From the NCBI RefSeq assembly GCF_003217355.1, contig NZ_QJTK01000010.1, forward strand, positions 53,613-117,612: 64,000 nt of DNA. Reading direction: 5' to 3'. The translations under genes and the position numbers were made by a program. Each line of letters begins with the position of its first letter. Within the stretch, counting starts at the first letter, position 1. Below, piece by piece: positions 38,950 through 48,585 of the stretch. The DNA comes from Rhodobacter viridis (GTDB taxonomy: Bacteria; Pseudomonadota; Alphaproteobacteria; Rhodobacterales; Rhodobacteraceae). The notes below the pieces were generated by a model. It searched no databases. It was not told the DNA's origin and worked only from the letters and a program-made list of their open reading frames with translations.

Positions 38950-40006
38950 GATGCTGAAACCGGGGGCCACGATCGGGATTCTGGGTGGCGGGCAGTTGGG
39001 GCGGATGCTCTCGGTCGCGGCCTCGCGCCTTGGTCTGAAATGCGCGATCTTCGAACCGGGCGCAAACCCGCCCGCGGGTCAGGTCGCCGACCGGGTCTTC
39101 ACCGCCCCCTACGAGGACGAGGCCGCGCTGCGCGCCTTTGCCGAAGCGGTCGATGTCATCACCTATGAATTCGAGAACATCCCGACCTCGGCGCTCGATC
39201 TGCTCGAAAGCCTGCGGCCCATTCGCCCGGGACGCAAGGCGCTGGCCACCTCGCAGGACCGCATCCTCGAAAAGTCGTTCCTGAACGGCATCGGCCTGAC
39301 CACCGCCCCCTGGGCCGAGGTGACGGATGCCGCCTCGCTGGATGCGGCGATTGCAATGATCGGCACGCCCGCGATCCTGAAGACGACGCGGCTTGGCTAT
39401 GACGGCAAGGGGCAAGCGCGGATCATGACCCCCGCCGACGCGCCCGCGGCGCTGGCCGCGATGGGCGGCGCCACCGCCGTTCTGGAAGGCTTTGTCGATT
39501 TCTCGGCCGAGATTTCGGTGATCGCAGCGCGCGGTCTCGACGGCTCGATCTCCTGCTTCGACCCCGGCGAGAACGTGCACAAGTCGGGCATCCTGCACAC
39601 GACGACCGTGCCCGCGCGCATCCCGCCGGCCCTGCGCTCGGATGCGGTGCTGGTCGCGGCGCGGATCCTCAATGCGCTCGATTACGTTGGCGTGCTGGGG
39701 GTGGAGCTTTTCGTGACGCCCGCGGGGCTTCTGGTCAACGAGATCGCGCCGCGGGTGCACAACTCGGGCCACTGGACACAGGCGGGTTGCACCGTCGATC
39801 AGTTCGAACAGCACATCCGCGCCGTGGCGGGCTGGCCGCTCGGCGATGGTGGTCGCTATGCCGATGTCGAGATGCTGAACCTGATCGGCGATGATGTCGA
39901 CCGCATTCCCGAGTTGGCCCGCGCGAAGAACACGCAGATCCATCTTTACGGCAAGGCCGAGGCGAAGCCGGGCCGCAAGATGGGCCATGTGAACCGCATC
40001 CTGTAA
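38942..40006 (+). CDS. purK: N5-carboxyaminoimidazole ribonucleotide synthase
   Basis: This 354-residue ATP-grasp enzyme makes N5-CAIR from AIR, ATP and bicarbonate. Visible: [63 protein letters not shown] and [17 protein letters not shown]. It overlaps purE by 8 bp; ATG 38951 is an alternative start two codons later. The purEK operon ends at a 23-bp palindrome. Confidence 0.95.
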   Translation: MTEMLKPGATIGILGGGQLGRMLSVAASRLGLKCAIFEPGANPPAGQVADRVFTAPYEDEAALRAFAEAVDVITYEFENIPTSALDLLESLRPIRPGRKALATSQDRILEKSFLNGIGLTTAPWAEVTDAASLDAAIAMIGTPAILKTTRLGYDGKGQARIMTPADAPAALAAMGGATAVLEGFVDFSAEISVIAARGLDGSISCFDPGENVHKSGILHTTTVPARIPPALRSDAVLVAARILNALDYVGVLGVELFVTPAGLLVNEIAPRVHNSGHWTQAGCTVDQFEQHIRAVAGWPLGDGGRYADVEMLNLIGDDVDRIPELARAKNTQIHLYGKAEAKPGRKMGHVNRIL

Positions 40007-40043
40007 GGGCGGAAGCGGGGGTTTCACACCCCCGCACCCCCGT

Positions 40044-40097
40044 GGCGTATTTGCACCAAGAAGAAGCAGGCGGTCTTCTTCTTGGTGCAAATACGCC
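40044..40097. repeat. Large palindromic intergenic element, copy C
   Basis: A perfect 23-bp inverted repeat pairs 40044-40066 with 40075-40097 around an 8-base loop. The core GCGTATTTGCACCAAGAA is nearly the same as in copies A and D. Flanking GC hairpins (CCCCCGC and GGGGGGCAGCGCCCCCC types) extend the element to about 40013-40145. It lies between the convergent purK and lipase genes. Confidence 0.85.
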
Positions 40098-40148
40098 GGG
40101 GGGTGAATTGCCGCAGGCAAGAGGGGGGCAGCGCCCCCCCCGCCCCGC

Positions 40149-40874
40149 TCAAGGCGCCGCGAGCCGCTTCAAGGCCGCGCCCCAACCCGGCACCGGCTCG
40201 AACTGGCCCCTGTCCAGAAACGCCAGCACTTCGACGATCACCCTTGGATCATCCATCATCCAGGTGTGGGTCACCGGCAGCACCAGAAAATCCGCCATCC
40301 CCGCCTGTTTCGCGCTGGCGACCGAGACCTTGCCATCATCCGGCCCCGGGATCAGCCAGGAGGTGATCGGGTTCAGACTGTCAGACCCCGCGATCACCGC
40401 GAAGTCGAATTTCGGTTTCGGCAGGCGGGCCGGGGCATCGCTGGCCCCCGTACCAAGGGCCAGCCCGGCCGGGCCGTTCATCCAGCCAAACCACGCCTGA
40501 TCGCGGAAGGTATCGACGATCTCGGAGCCGCCATTCGGCGGCGCGAGCATCACCGCGCGGTGGATGCGTTTCGCATTCGCGCCGCGCTCGGCCCAGACCT
40601 GCAGCAGGATGCCGCCCATCGAATGCGTCACCACATCGACCGGCCCTGGCCCGCAGGCCGCAAGCCCGGCCTCGATCCGCCCCGCGAGCGCCTCGACCGT
40701 CTCTTCGGTCGAGGGGTAGCCCAGGTTCACCACCCGCTTGCCCCGCGCCTCGAGCACCTGTTCCAGCACGAAAAGCGAACGCGGGCTGCGGGCGAGCCCA
40801 TGCAGCAGCAGCACGCAATCGGCAGCGGCCGGGACCGCGCTCAGACACAAAACAAGAAAGGCCCGGATCAGCAT
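40149..40874 (-). CDS. Exported alpha/beta hydrolase (lipase-like)
   Basis: This 241-residue protein starts with a clear signal peptide (LIRAFLVLCLSAVPAAADC). VLLLHGLARSPRSLFVLEQ follows, and the nucleophile elbow is in VVTHSMGGILLQVWAER. The aspartate and histidine of the triad probably lie in PGPDDGKVSV and LPVTHTWMM. The long frame that extends upstream is inside prs and is not used. It begins 38 bp after the prs stop codon on the same strand. Substrate unknown; the export signal suggests a periplasmic esterase. Confidence 0.82.
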   Translation of the reverse strand: MLIRAFLVLCLSAVPAAADCVLLLHGLARSPRSLFVLEQVLEARGKRVVNLGYPSTEETVEALAGRIEAGLAACGPGPVDVVTHSMGGILLQVWAERGANAKRIHRAVMLAPPNGGSEIVDTFRDQAWFGWMNGPAGLALGTGASDAPARLPKPKFDFAVIAGSDSLNPITSWLIPGPDDGKVSVASAKQAGMADFLVLPVTHTWMMDDPRVIVEVLAFLDRGQFEPVPGWGAALKRLAAP

Positions 40875-40912
40875 GATCCGAGCCTTGTCGAATTTCGGCG
40901 GTCTGTCCAGCC

Positions 40913-41932
40913 TCAGAGCGTCGAATAGAGCCCCTCGTAGATCGGCACCAGCGTGTCGGTCTCGAACAGCGAACTGACCGAAGTGCCCGACCAGGTGTTC
41001 AGGATCGCCTGCGCGAACATCGGCGCGGTCGGCACGATGCGGATGTTGCGGGCGTTCTTCACCTCTTCGGTGGGCTCGATCGAGTCTGTGATGACGAGCG
41101 ATTTCATCACCGAATTCTCGACCCGCTCCACCGCCGGGCCCGAGAGGACGCCGTGGGTGATGTAGCTGTGCACCTCGGTCGCGCCGGCGGCGATCAGCGT
41201 CTCGGCCGCCTTGCACAGCGTGCCGGCGGTATCGCAGATGTCATCGACGATGATGCATTTCTTGCCGGTCACCTCGCCGATCACGGTCATGCCCGCGACC
41301 TCGCCCGCCTTCTCGCGGCGCTTGTCGACGATGGCGAGCGGCGCACCGATGCGCTTGGCGAGTTCGCGCGCCCGCGCCACACCGCCGACGTCGGGCGAAA
41401 CGACCATCAGGTCTTCCAAAGCCCCCTTGAAATTGTGCAGGATATCAAGCGAGAACACCGGCGCGGCGTAAAGGTTGTCCACCGGAATGTCGAAGAAGCC
41501 CTGGATCTGCGTCGCGTGCAGATCGAGCGTCAGCACCCGGTCCACGCCCGCCTCGGTCAGAAGGTTCGCGACGAGCTTCGCCGAAATCGGCGTGCGGGCC
41601 TTGGCGCGGCGATCCTGACGCGCATAGCCGAAATAGGGGATCACGGCGGTGATGCGATCGGCCGACGAGCGCTTGAGCGCGTCGGTCATGATCAGGAGTT
41701 CCATCAGGTTGTCATTCGCCGGGTTAGAAGTCGGCTGGATGATGTACATGTCCTCGCCGCGGACGTTTTCATAGACTTCGACGAAGATTTCCTGATCGTT
41801 GAAGCGCTCGACGCGGGCATCCACCAGCCCCACCGACATGCCGCGATGCATCGACATCCGGCGGGCGATCGCCTGCGCCAGAGGCCGGTTCGCATTGCCG
41901 GAAATGAGCTTCGGTTCGGTCATCGCAGCCAT
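40913..41932 (-). CDS. prs: Ribose-phosphate pyrophosphokinase (PRPP synthetase)
   Basis: This 339-residue enzyme makes PRPP from ribose-5-phosphate and ATP. Recognisable segments are [67 protein letters not shown] and the PRPP-binding [14 protein letters not shown]. Start at 41932 follows AAAGGAA; an in-frame ATG three codons later is possible. PRPP feeds purine synthesis, fitting the nearby purEK genes on the other strand. Confidence 0.95.
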   Translation of the reverse strand: MAAMTEPKLISGNANRPLAQAIARRMSMHRGMSVGLVDARVERFNDQEIFVEVYENVRGEDMYIIQPTSNPANDNLMELLIMTDALKRSSADRITAVIPYFGYARQDRRAKARTPISAKLVANLLTEAGVDRVLTLDLHATQIQGFFDIPVDNLYAAPVFSLDILHNFKGALEDLMVVSPDVGGVARARELAKRIGAPLAIVDKRREKAGEVAGMTVIGEVTGKKCIIVDDICDTAGTLCKAAETLIAAGATEVHSYITHGVLSGPAVERVENSVMKSLVITDSIEPTEEVKNARNIRIVPTAPMFAQAILNTWSGTSVSSLFETDTLVPIYEGLYSTL

Positions 41933-42039
41933 GGCAGTTCCTTTCTTGCCGCTGCGGCAGCAGCGGATTCGCCGGATTGCGCCTGCCTTAGCACCGGGCT
42001 AGCCTGCCCGCAAACCTTGCAAGCCGGGGGAGCGATAAG

Positions 42040-42639
42040 ATGGCGCAGATTGATTACTTTTTCTCGGTGTTCAGCCCTTGGACCTATCTGGCGGGCGACC
42101 GGCTGGAGCGCATCGCCGCGAAACACGGCGCAAGCATCAGCTACAAGCCGCTTGACGTGCTGGCGCTGTTTGATCGCACCGGCGGCGTGCGGCCCGCTGC
42201 GCGCCATCCGTCCCGCATGGCCTATCGCAATCAGGAGCTTGAACGCTGGGCAAAGCATCTGGGCCTGGAAATGATCCTGAAGCCCACGATCTATCCGCCG
42301 AATGCGGCGCCGGGGTCTTATGCCGTCATCGCGGCGCAGGCGGCGGGCGGCGGCGATGTGGGGGCGCTGGTGCGCGCGATCCTGCGCGCGCTCTGGGTCG
42401 AGGATCGCAACATCGGCGAAGATGACGTGCTGCGCGAAAAGCTGGCCGAGACCGGGTTCGACCCGAACCTGGTGACGACCGGGCTGTTCACCGGCGCGAT
42501 GGCCTATGAGCGAAACCTTGAAGAGGCGGTCGATCGCGGCGTCTTTGGCGCGCCCTTCTATATCGTGCGCGAGACCGACCAGCGCTTCTGGGGCCAGGAT
42601 CGGCTCGATTTCCTTGACGCGCATCTGGGCACGCTCTGA
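42040..42639 (+). CDS. 2-hydroxychromene-2-carboxylate isomerase-like, DsbA-fold protein
   Basis: This 199-residue member of the DsbA superfamily has IDYFFSVFSPWTYLAGDRLE in place of the CxxC active site. Its Ser near the start (SPW) is the glutathione-activating residue of kappa-class GST and HCCA isomerases. FGAPFYIVRETDQRFWGQDRL is the conserved cis-Pro region and C-terminus. No naphthalene pathway genes are present, so the physiological reaction is probably another glutathione-dependent isomerisation. It overlaps the next gene by one base (TGATG). Confidence 0.88.
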   Translation: MAQIDYFFSVFSPWTYLAGDRLERIAAKHGASISYKPLDVLALFDRTGGVRPAARHPSRMAYRNQELERWAKHLGLEMILKPTIYPPNAAPGSYAVIAAQAAGGGDVGALVRAILRALWVEDRNIGEDDVLREKLAETGFDPNLVTTGLFTGAMAYERNLEEAVDRGVFGAPFYIVRETDQRFWGQDRLDFLDAHLGTL

Positions 42640-43451
42640 TGCCGAAGGACATTCGGCAGGGGCACGACATCTTCTGGCAAAGCTTCGGCACCGGCGCGCG
42701 GCCGATGCTGGCCGTGCATTGCACTTTGGGCAATTCGAACCTTTGGGGCCCGGTGCTGGAGCCCTTGGGCGAGACAGTCACCGCGACGAGTTTCGATCAG
42801 CCGGGGCACGGGCAATCCGCCGACTGGTCGGCCGAGGGGGCCGAGCCGGGGGCGTTTCAGCGCCTTGTCACGCAGATCGCGGCGAGTTTCATCGACCGGC
42901 CGCTGGATCTGGTCGGCCACAGTTTCGGCGCCTCGGTGGCGCTGCGGCTGGCGGTGGCGGCGCCCGACGCGATCCGCTCGCTGACGCTGATCGAGCCGGT
43001 GCTGTTCAAGGCGGTCGAGGGCAGCGCCGATTGGGTCGCGCTGCGCGCGCATCAGGATCATTTCGAGACGCTGATCGCGGACGGCGCTTACGAAGCCGCG
43101 GCCAAGGGCTTCATGGGCGCCTGGGGCGCGGGCGTGCCGTGGGAGGACCTGCCCGCGCATCACCGCGCCCGCTTTGCCGCGCAGATGCCGATGGTGGGCA
43201 ATATTTCTTCGGCCAACTTCACCGATCCGGGGCAGATCTGGCGCCCGGACGGGATCGAGGCGATCGACGCGCCGGTGATGATCGTGCATGGCGATCAAAG
43301 CCCGGCCATCGTCCCCCCGGTGTGCGAGGCGATTGCGGCGCGGCTGGGCGATGTGGGGGTGGCCTGTATCCCGGGCGGCGGGCACATGCTGCCCGTAACC
43401 CATGCGGCGCAGGTGCGCGACCTGATCGCGATGAATCTCGAGCGCAGTTGA
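42639..43451 (+). CDS. Alpha/beta hydrolase
   Basis: This 270-residue hydrolase has FGTGARPMLAVHCTLGNSNL near the start, TSFDQPGHGQSADW, the nucleophile elbow LVGHSFGASVALRLA, VMIVHGDQSPAI with the acid, and IPGGGHMLPVTHA with the histidine. The substrate cannot be told. It is translationally coupled to the upstream isomerase-like gene, so the two may act in one detoxification or breakdown route. The transcript ends at a strong hairpin. Confidence 0.88.
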   Translation: MPKDIRQGHDIFWQSFGTGARPMLAVHCTLGNSNLWGPVLEPLGETVTATSFDQPGHGQSADWSAEGAEPGAFQRLVTQIAASFIDRPLDLVGHSFGASVALRLAVAAPDAIRSLTLIEPVLFKAVEGSADWVALRAHQDHFETLIADGAYEAAAKGFMGAWGAGVPWEDLPAHHRARFAAQMPMVGNISSANFTDPGQIWRPDGIEAIDAPVMIVHGDQSPAIVPPVCEAIAARLGDVGVACIPGGGHMLPVTHAAQVRDLIAMNLERS

Positions 43452-43456
43452 GGCGA

Positions 43457-43481
43457 CGGGAACCGGACGCGCCGGTTCCCG
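43457..43481. terminator. Terminator between the hydrolase and fumC
   Basis: The 10-bp arms CGGGAACCGG/CCGGTTCCCG with a 5-base loop are followed by CCTTTTCGCC on the plus strand. It starts 5 bases after the hydrolase stop codon and also lies just downstream of fumC, so it can serve both directions. Confidence 0.8.
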
Positions 43482-43491
43482 CCTTTTCGCC

Positions 43492-44886
43492 TCAGCCTTT
43501 CGGGCTGATCATGTCTTCCGGACGCACGACGCGGTCGAAGGTCTCGCCATCGACATAGCCGAGCGCGATCGCTTCCTCGCGCAGCGTCGTGCCGTTCTTG
43601 TGCGCGGTCTTCGCGACCTTGGTCGCCGCGTCATAGCCGATGGTCGGCGCCAGCGCCGTCACCAGCATCAGGCTTTCCTTCATCAGCTTGTCGATGCGGG
43701 CCGTGTTCGCCTGCGTGCCCACCACCATGTTGTCGGTGAAAGCCGAAGCCGAGTCGCCCAGAAGCTGCATCGATTGCAGCACGTTGTAGCTCATCATCGG
43801 GTTGTAGACGTTGAGTTCGAAATGCCCCTGCGAGCCCGCGAAGCCGATGGCGGCGTCGTTGCCCATGACATGGGCGCAGACCATCGTCAGCGCTTCCGCC
43901 TGCGTCGGGTTCACCTTGCCCGGCATGATCGAGCTGCCCGGTTCGTTTTCCGGCAGGATCAGCTCGCCCAGACCCGAGCGCGGACCCGAGCCGAGCAGGC
44001 GCATGTCGTTGGCGATCTTGAAGAGCGAGGCGGCCACGGTCTTCAGCGCGCCCGAGAAGAACACCATCGCGTCATGGGCGGCGAGCGCCTCGAACTTGTT
44101 CGGCGCGGTGACGAAGGGCAGCCCGGTGATCTCGGCGATCTGCGCGGCGATGCGGGTATCCCAGCCGACGCGGGTGTTCAGACCGGTGCCGACGGCGGTG
44201 CCGCCTTGGGCCAGTTCGTAGATATGCGGCAGCGCCAGTTTCACCCGTTCGATGCCGCGATCGACCTGCGTCGCATAGCCCGAGAATTCCTGACCCAGCG
44301 TCAAGGGCGTCGCATCCTGCGTATGGGTGCGGCCGATCTTGATGATATCCTTGAACTCCTCCGACTTCGCCCAAAGCGCTTTCGACAGTTTCTCAAGGCC
44401 GGGGATCAGCACGTCGCGCGCCTGCATCGCGATCGCCACGTGCATCGCGGTCGGGAAGGTGTCGTTCGACGACTGCCCCATGTTCACATGGTCATTCGGG
44501 TGCACGGGCTTTTTCGAGCCCATCACGCCGCCGAGCATTTCGATGGCGCGGTTCGAGATCACCTCGTTCGCGTTCATGTTCGACTGCGTACCCGAGCCGG
44601 TCTGCCAGACGACCAGCGGGAAGTTGTCGTCAAACTTGCCCTCGATCACCTCGGTCGCGGCGGCGGCGATGGCCTCGGCGATCGCGGGTTCCATGTCGCC
44701 CTGCGCCTTGTTCACCAGCGCGGCGGCCTTCTTGATCACGCCCAGCGCGCGGATGATCGGCTTCGGTTGCTTTTCCCAGCCGATCGGGAAATTCAGGATC
44801 GAGCGCTGCGTCTGCGCGCCCCAATATTTGTCGGCGGGAACTTCGAGCGGGCCGAAGCTGTCGGTTTCCGTTCTGGTCGCGGTCAT
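43492..44886 (-). CDS. fumC: Fumarate hydratase, class II
   Basis: This 464-residue iron-independent fumarase interconverts fumarate and malate in the TCA cycle. The signature [16 protein letters not shown] lies near two-thirds of the length. [38 protein letters not shown] and [17 protein letters not shown] are also present. Length and order match FumC. It has its own terminator and the 85-bp region to the next upstream gene is AT-richer near 44940, consistent with a promoter. Confidence 0.95.
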   Translation of the reverse strand: MTATRTETDSFGPLEVPADKYWGAQTQRSILNFPIGWEKQPKPIIRALGVIKKAAALVNKAQGDMEPAIAEAIAAAATEVIEGKFDDNFPLVVWQTGSGTQSNMNANEVISNRAIEMLGGVMGSKKPVHPNDHVNMGQSSNDTFPTAMHVAIAMQARDVLIPGLEKLSKALWAKSEEFKDIIKIGRTHTQDATPLTLGQEFSGYATQVDRGIERVKLALPHIYELAQGGTAVGTGLNTRVGWDTRIAAQIAEITGLPFVTAPNKFEALAAHDAMVFFSGALKTVAASLFKIANDMRLLGSGPRSGLGELILPENEPGSSIMPGKVNPTQAEALTMVCAHVMGNDAAIGFAGSQGHFELNVYNPMMSYNVLQSMQLLGDSASAFTDNMVVGTQANTARIDKLMKESLMLVTALAPTIGYDAATKVAKTAHKNGTTLREEAIALGYVDGETFDRVVRPEDMISPKG

Positions 44887-44971
44887 CGTGGGCCTCCGTG
44901 ATGCGAAATGTCCCGCGCGTCATAGGACGGCGGGACAGTTTTTGCAATCGGTATGCGAAAGTATACCGCCC

Positions 44972-45559
44972 TCAGGCGTCGACGGACATCCGGTAGACGC
45001 GGGCGTTGCGGCAGAGCGGATGGTTCGCCAGCAGTTCGGCCAGCGCGGTCTCGACGATGCGGGGCGAACGGCAGTGGAAGTACAGCTCGACCGCAGTCGG
45101 ATAGGTTCCGGTGCCCTGCAGCCGCCCGGCGGAGCTGACGCGCTCCTCGATCGGGCCCATCAGCTTCGCGGCGACCTGCCCCGCGGTCTGGCCCGCGGGC
45201 AGAACGGCGGGGTCAAGCTCCATGATCACCACCTCGGTGGTGCCGAAACGGCGGAGTTCCTTGCCCTCGGCATCGGTGAACCACGAGCCCTTCGGCGAGC
45301 CGAGGCTGTCGAAATGCGCCACCAGCCGGTCCATCTTCTTCGCGTCGAGCCCGGTCAGGCTCATCACGATCTGCGAGGACGTGCCCCGCCCTTCGGCATT
45401 GACAGCGGAACTGGCGCTGACGACGCTGCCAAACCCTTCGGCGGTCAGCATCTTCTGCACGGGCTCGTCATAGCGCAGGGCGCGATCGTCCTTGAGCAGG
45501 CAGGTCGGAAGATGCGCGGTGACGGTGGTGGTGACTTTCGGTTTGAGAAAATTGAACAT
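44972..45559 (-). CDS. Conserved hypothetical protein
   Basis: This 195-residue soluble-looking protein starts MFNFLKPKVTTTVTAHLPTC and has no signal or membrane segment. Recognisable features are only a mixed alpha/beta pattern and a C-terminal YFHCRSPRIVETALAELLAN. I do not recognise the family. It follows sspB by 10 bp, and a GTG sits directly before the chosen ATG. The closeness to sspB suggests co-transcription; the function is unknown. Confidence 0.75.
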   Translation of the reverse strand: MFNFLKPKVTTTVTAHLPTCLLKDDRALRYDEPVQKMLTAEGFGSVVSASSAVNAEGRGTSSQIVMSLTGLDAKKMDRLVAHFDSLGSPKGSWFTDAEGKELRRFGTTEVVIMELDPAVLPAGQTAGQVAAKLMGPIEERVSSAGRLQGTGTYPTAVELYFHCRSPRIVETALAELLANHPLCRNARVYRMSVDA

Positions 45560-45569
45560 CACTCGGGTC

Positions 45570-46031
45570 TCATTTGCGGAATTTGTCGAGACTGACCACT
45601 TCGGCTTCGGTCCGGGGTTTTTCCGGCTCGTCGTCCGGTTCCTCCTCGTCGTCTTCGTCCTCGTCCTCCTCGTCGCTTTCCTGCGATTCGAAGCGCAGGC
45701 CGAATTCGACCGAGGGATCGACGAAAGTGTGCACGGCGTCGAAGGGGATCACCAGCGGCTCGGGCTGGTTGCCGAAGTTCAGCGTGATCGAGAAGCCCTC
45801 GTCGGTGACGACAAGATTGTCGAACCAGTGCTGGATCACGATGGTCATTTCTTCCGGGTAGCGGGACTTCAGCCAGTCCGCCATCTCCACCTTCGGCGCG
45901 CGGGTGTCGAAGGTGATGAAGAAATGATGCGCACCGGGCAGGCCATGCTCGGCCACCTCGGTCAGAACGGTCTGGATCAGCCCGCGCATCGCGCGGTGCA
46001 TCAGGGTGCCGTAGTCGATCGAACGGGTCAT
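45570..46031 (-). CDS. sspB: SspB-type ClpXP adaptor (alphaproteobacterial form)
   Basis: This 153-residue protein has the SspB-alpha pattern: a conserved substrate-binding beta domain (DYGTLMHRAMRGLIQTVLTE, HHFFITFDTRAPKVEMADWL, PLVIPFDAVHTFVDPSVEFGL), an acidic low-complexity linker (QESDEEDEDEDDEEEPDDEP) and a short C-terminal ClpX-docking peptide (EAEVVSLDKFRK). The adaptor brings tmRNA-tagged proteins to ClpXP. The tmRNA gene lies 570 bp upstream on the same strand, which makes functional sense. ATG 46031 was chosen because the upstream extension is not protein-like. Confidence 0.9.
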   Translation of the reverse strand: MTRSIDYGTLMHRAMRGLIQTVLTEVAEHGLPGAHHFFITFDTRAPKVEMADWLKSRYPEEMTIVIQHWFDNLVVTDEGFSITLNFGNQPEPLVIPFDAVHTFVDPSVEFGLRFESQESDEEDEDEDDEEEPDDEPEKPRTEAEVVSLDKFRK

Positions 46032-46109
46032 CTGGCCGCCTTTCCTTTCGGCCCAGCATAGGGGATTCGTCGAGCAAGGAAAGGGGGAAGGCGGCAAGTT
46101 CCCGCCGGC

Positions 46110-46535
46110 TCAGCCCAGTTGTTCCCCCATCAGGCACAATGCCATGACTTCGGCGGGCAAAGCGCCGATCTGGCCGAAGAATCCCAGCATGTCGACATGG
46201 TTGTAGGCTTCGACGAATTTGTTGCCCTGAAACCGGACCGCCACCTGCGAGGTGATGTCGACGGGTCGCAGATCGCGAGCCGAGCGCGCCTCGATATGGA
46301 CCAGCGCCCAGAGCCAATCGCCGGATTCGAAATGCTGCACGATCCGGAAGCGCGGCTCGGTGACGAGCCGCATCAGCATCGGCACGAGTTCGGCGAAATC
46401 CGCCGGGCGCAGCGAATGGCCGGGCAACAGCCCGGTTTCGGTCGCCTCGGGCGGGAAGAAATTGCCGATGGCGCGCAGATCGCCGCACAGCCAGACCGTG
46501 CGATACCAGTCTTCAAGTCGATCAATCTTGGTCAT
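46110..46535 (-). CDS. NTF2/SnoaL-like fold protein
   Basis: This 141-residue protein starts MTKIDRLEDWYRTVWLCGDL and has the alpha helices then curved sheet pattern of SnoaL-like proteins (IVQHFESGDWLWALVHIEAR, VAVRFQGNKFVEAYNHVDML). Such proteins can be cyclases, isomerases or binding proteins; the sequence alone does not say. It lies between ssrA and sspB on the same strand. The ATG at 46535 follows GGGGGCAGG. Confidence 0.75.
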   Translation of the reverse strand: MTKIDRLEDWYRTVWLCGDLRAIGNFFPPEATETGLLPGHSLRPADFAELVPMLMRLVTEPRFRIVQHFESGDWLWALVHIEARSARDLRPVDITSQVAVRFQGNKFVEAYNHVDMLGFFGQIGALPAEVMALCLMGEQLG

Positions 46536-46599
46536 GGACCTGCCCCCTTTACGGCACCAGATCACAACCTTGACGTGCAGAGATTGCGACGTGGTTAAA

Positions 46600-46926
46600 C
46601 AGGCAGGGGAAAGTGCAGGTTTCTGTTGCCAGGCACCTGCGAGCCCCGCCTTAAGCGGCTAAGCGTAAGGACTTAGGTTTCGATACCTCGAACTGCTTAC
46701 GCAGCCAGAGCCATCGGAGCACGGTTGTCGTTGGCAACTGTACATTTGCACCGATAACGGTGGTAGCTCACCGGGACAAAGCAATCACCTTTAGACGTTC
46801 GTCGATCCTGTTTCGGCCCCATTCGCCCCCAACGAGGGAGTTTTGGTGGAGCCGCCGGGTACCGCCCCCGGGTCCGATCCGCTTATTCCGTGCGCGTTTA
46901 TGCCCATAGTCGGGGTTGCCCCCGAC
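46600..46926 (-). ncRNA. ssrA: Circularly permuted two-piece tmRNA
   Basis: On the minus strand the acceptor piece comes first (about 46926-46844) and ends GGCGGCTCCACCA. A short spacer of about 13 bases follows, then the coding piece starting GGGGGCGAATGGGGCC near 46830. The tag frame at 46735-46697 reads ANDNRAPMALAA followed by TAA, a typical alphaproteobacterial proteolysis tag. A hairpin GCAGGT/ACCTGC at 46615-46640 probably lies near the 3-prime end of the coding piece. The exact ends are estimates. tmRNA rescues stalled ribosomes and tags the nascent protein for ClpXP. Confidence 0.92.
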
Positions 46927-46933
46927 AAGGACA

Positions 46934-46962
46934 AAGATAGGCGTCAACGCCGGGCTGCGCAA
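46934..46962 (-). promoter_or_regulatory. Candidate sigma-70 promoter of ssrA
   Basis: Read on the minus strand: TTGCGC (46962-46957), a 17-base spacer, TATCTT (46939-46934). The predicted start lies within a few bases of the acceptor piece. Spacing is ideal although the -35 box is weak. Confidence 0.5.
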
Positions 46963-46989
46963 GGGGCCCCGCCCCGTCCCCTGCCCTTT

Positions 46990-48270
46990 TCAGGCAGGAC
47001 GGCTGACCAGAAGCTTGTCGATCCGCCGCCCGTCGAGATCGAGGATCTCGATGCGCAGACCATGGAGCGTGAAGACGGTTCCGACCTCGGGCAGCTGGCC
47101 GGTTTCGTCCAGCACCAGCCCAGCAACGGTCTGATAATCGCGCCCGTCGCGCAGGGTGATCCCGAAGGCATCGGCAAATTCGTCGGCCGGCATCCAGCCC
47201 GCCACCAGCACCGAACCATCGGCACGGGTGACCATCTTAGGCTCCTCGGGCTCGCCCGCATCGTGGAAATCGCCGGTGATCGCCTCGAGCAGATCCATCG
47301 GCGTCACGATACCCTCGAAATGGCCGTATTCGTCGAAGACGAGCACGATATGCGCGGGCGAGGTGCGCAAGGTCTCGACCACATCGAGCGCCGACATCCC
47401 ATCGAGCACCACCGGCGCCGGAAGGATCAGCGCGCGCAGATCCGCCGCCTCGCCGCGCGGCCGGTGATCGAGGAAATCATGCGCCGAGAGCACGCCGACG
47501 ATTTCATCCGCGCCGCCGTCGCGCACCGGCAGCCGCGAATGGCCGGTCTCGCGGAAGCGCTTGACGATCGCGGCGGGGCTGTCGGTGATCTCGACCAGCT
47601 CGACCTCGTGGCGCGGCGTCATCAGCCCTTTCGCCGTGCGGTCGGCGATGCGCATCACCCCGGCGATCATCTCGGTCTCGGCGGCCTCCATCACCCCGGC
47701 CGTCTGCGCCTCGGCCAGCACCATCTTGACCTCCTCGTCGGTCATGTTGCTTTCGGTCGAACCGGATTGGCCGAGCACGAACAGCACCACCCGCCCCGAG
47801 ATATCGAGCAGCCAGACCACCGGCGCGGCGACGATCGCGATCAGCTGCAGAAGCGGCGCGATGCGCACGGCCACCGCTTCGGGACGGCGCAGCGCGATCT
47901 GTTTCGGCACCAGCTCGCCAAAGACGAGCGAGGCATAGGTGATCGCCACCACCACCCCGCCGACGCCCAGCGTCTCGGCAAGACTGACCGAGAGCCCCTG
48001 CGCGGCCAGCCAGCCCGACAGCCGCGTGCCAAGCGTCGCCCCCGAGAAGGCGCCCGAGAGCACCCCCACGGCGGTGATGCCGATCTGCACCGAGGACAGG
48101 AACCGCCCCGGCTCCTCGGCCAGTTTCATCGCGATGCGGGCGCCGCGGCTGCCCCGGCTTGCCAGCACTTTCAGCCGCGCCGTGCGCGACGAGACGATGG
48201 CCAGTTCGGACATGGCAAGCACGCCGTTGACGAGGGTCAGCAGCAGGACGATGGCGATTTCAAGAAACAT
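46990..48270 (-). CDS. CNNM/CorC-type membrane protein with CBS domains (hemolysin C family)
   Basis: This 426-residue protein has an N-terminal CNNM transmembrane domain (LEIAIVLLLTLVNGVLAMSE, FGELVPKQIALRRPE), two CBS domains in the middle (RLPVRDGGADEIVGVLSAHD, IVLVFDEYGHFEGIVTPMDL) and a C-terminal CorC/HlyC-type transporter-associated domain (VAGLVLDETGQLPEVG). The family is linked to magnesium or cobalt efflux and membrane stress. It lies just upstream of the ssrA promoter on the same strand. Confidence 0.92.
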   Translation of the reverse strand: MFLEIAIVLLLTLVNGVLAMSELAIVSSRTARLKVLASRGSRGARIAMKLAEEPGRFLSSVQIGITAVGVLSGAFSGATLGTRLSGWLAAQGLSVSLAETLGVGGVVVAITYASLVFGELVPKQIALRRPEAVAVRIAPLLQLIAIVAAPVVWLLDISGRVVLFVLGQSGSTESNMTDEEVKMVLAEAQTAGVMEAAETEMIAGVMRIADRTAKGLMTPRHEVELVEITDSPAAIVKRFRETGHSRLPVRDGGADEIVGVLSAHDFLDHRPRGEAADLRALILPAPVVLDGMSALDVVETLRTSPAHIVLVFDEYGHFEGIVTPMDLLEAITGDFHDAGEPEEPKMVTRADGSVLVAGWMPADEFADAFGITLRDGRDYQTVAGLVLDETGQLPEVGTVFTLHGLRIEILDLDGRRIDKLLVSRPA

Positions 48271-48585
48271 GGGAAGGTCCGGGATTTCGGATCAGGACAA
48301 GGTGCGAAACGGCGGCGCGGGCCCGGGCGGGCCGGGATCGGGGGCAAGGACAGGCATCGCAGAACATGTCCCTCAGGTAGGGATCGGACCGCGACGACAC
48401 AAGCGCAATCTGCGCGTTTCTTCGCGCGGCGCCACTTTGCGCAATGATCCGCGGCTTTGCGGCGAGGCGGGACCGTACCGCGCAGGGTTGACGATTCGCG
48501 GCGGCGTCGGACATCTTCACGCCATCGCATGGCCCCTGCCCTTCTCATCCATTCGCAAGATTCAAAGATTTCAAGGAGTGATCAA

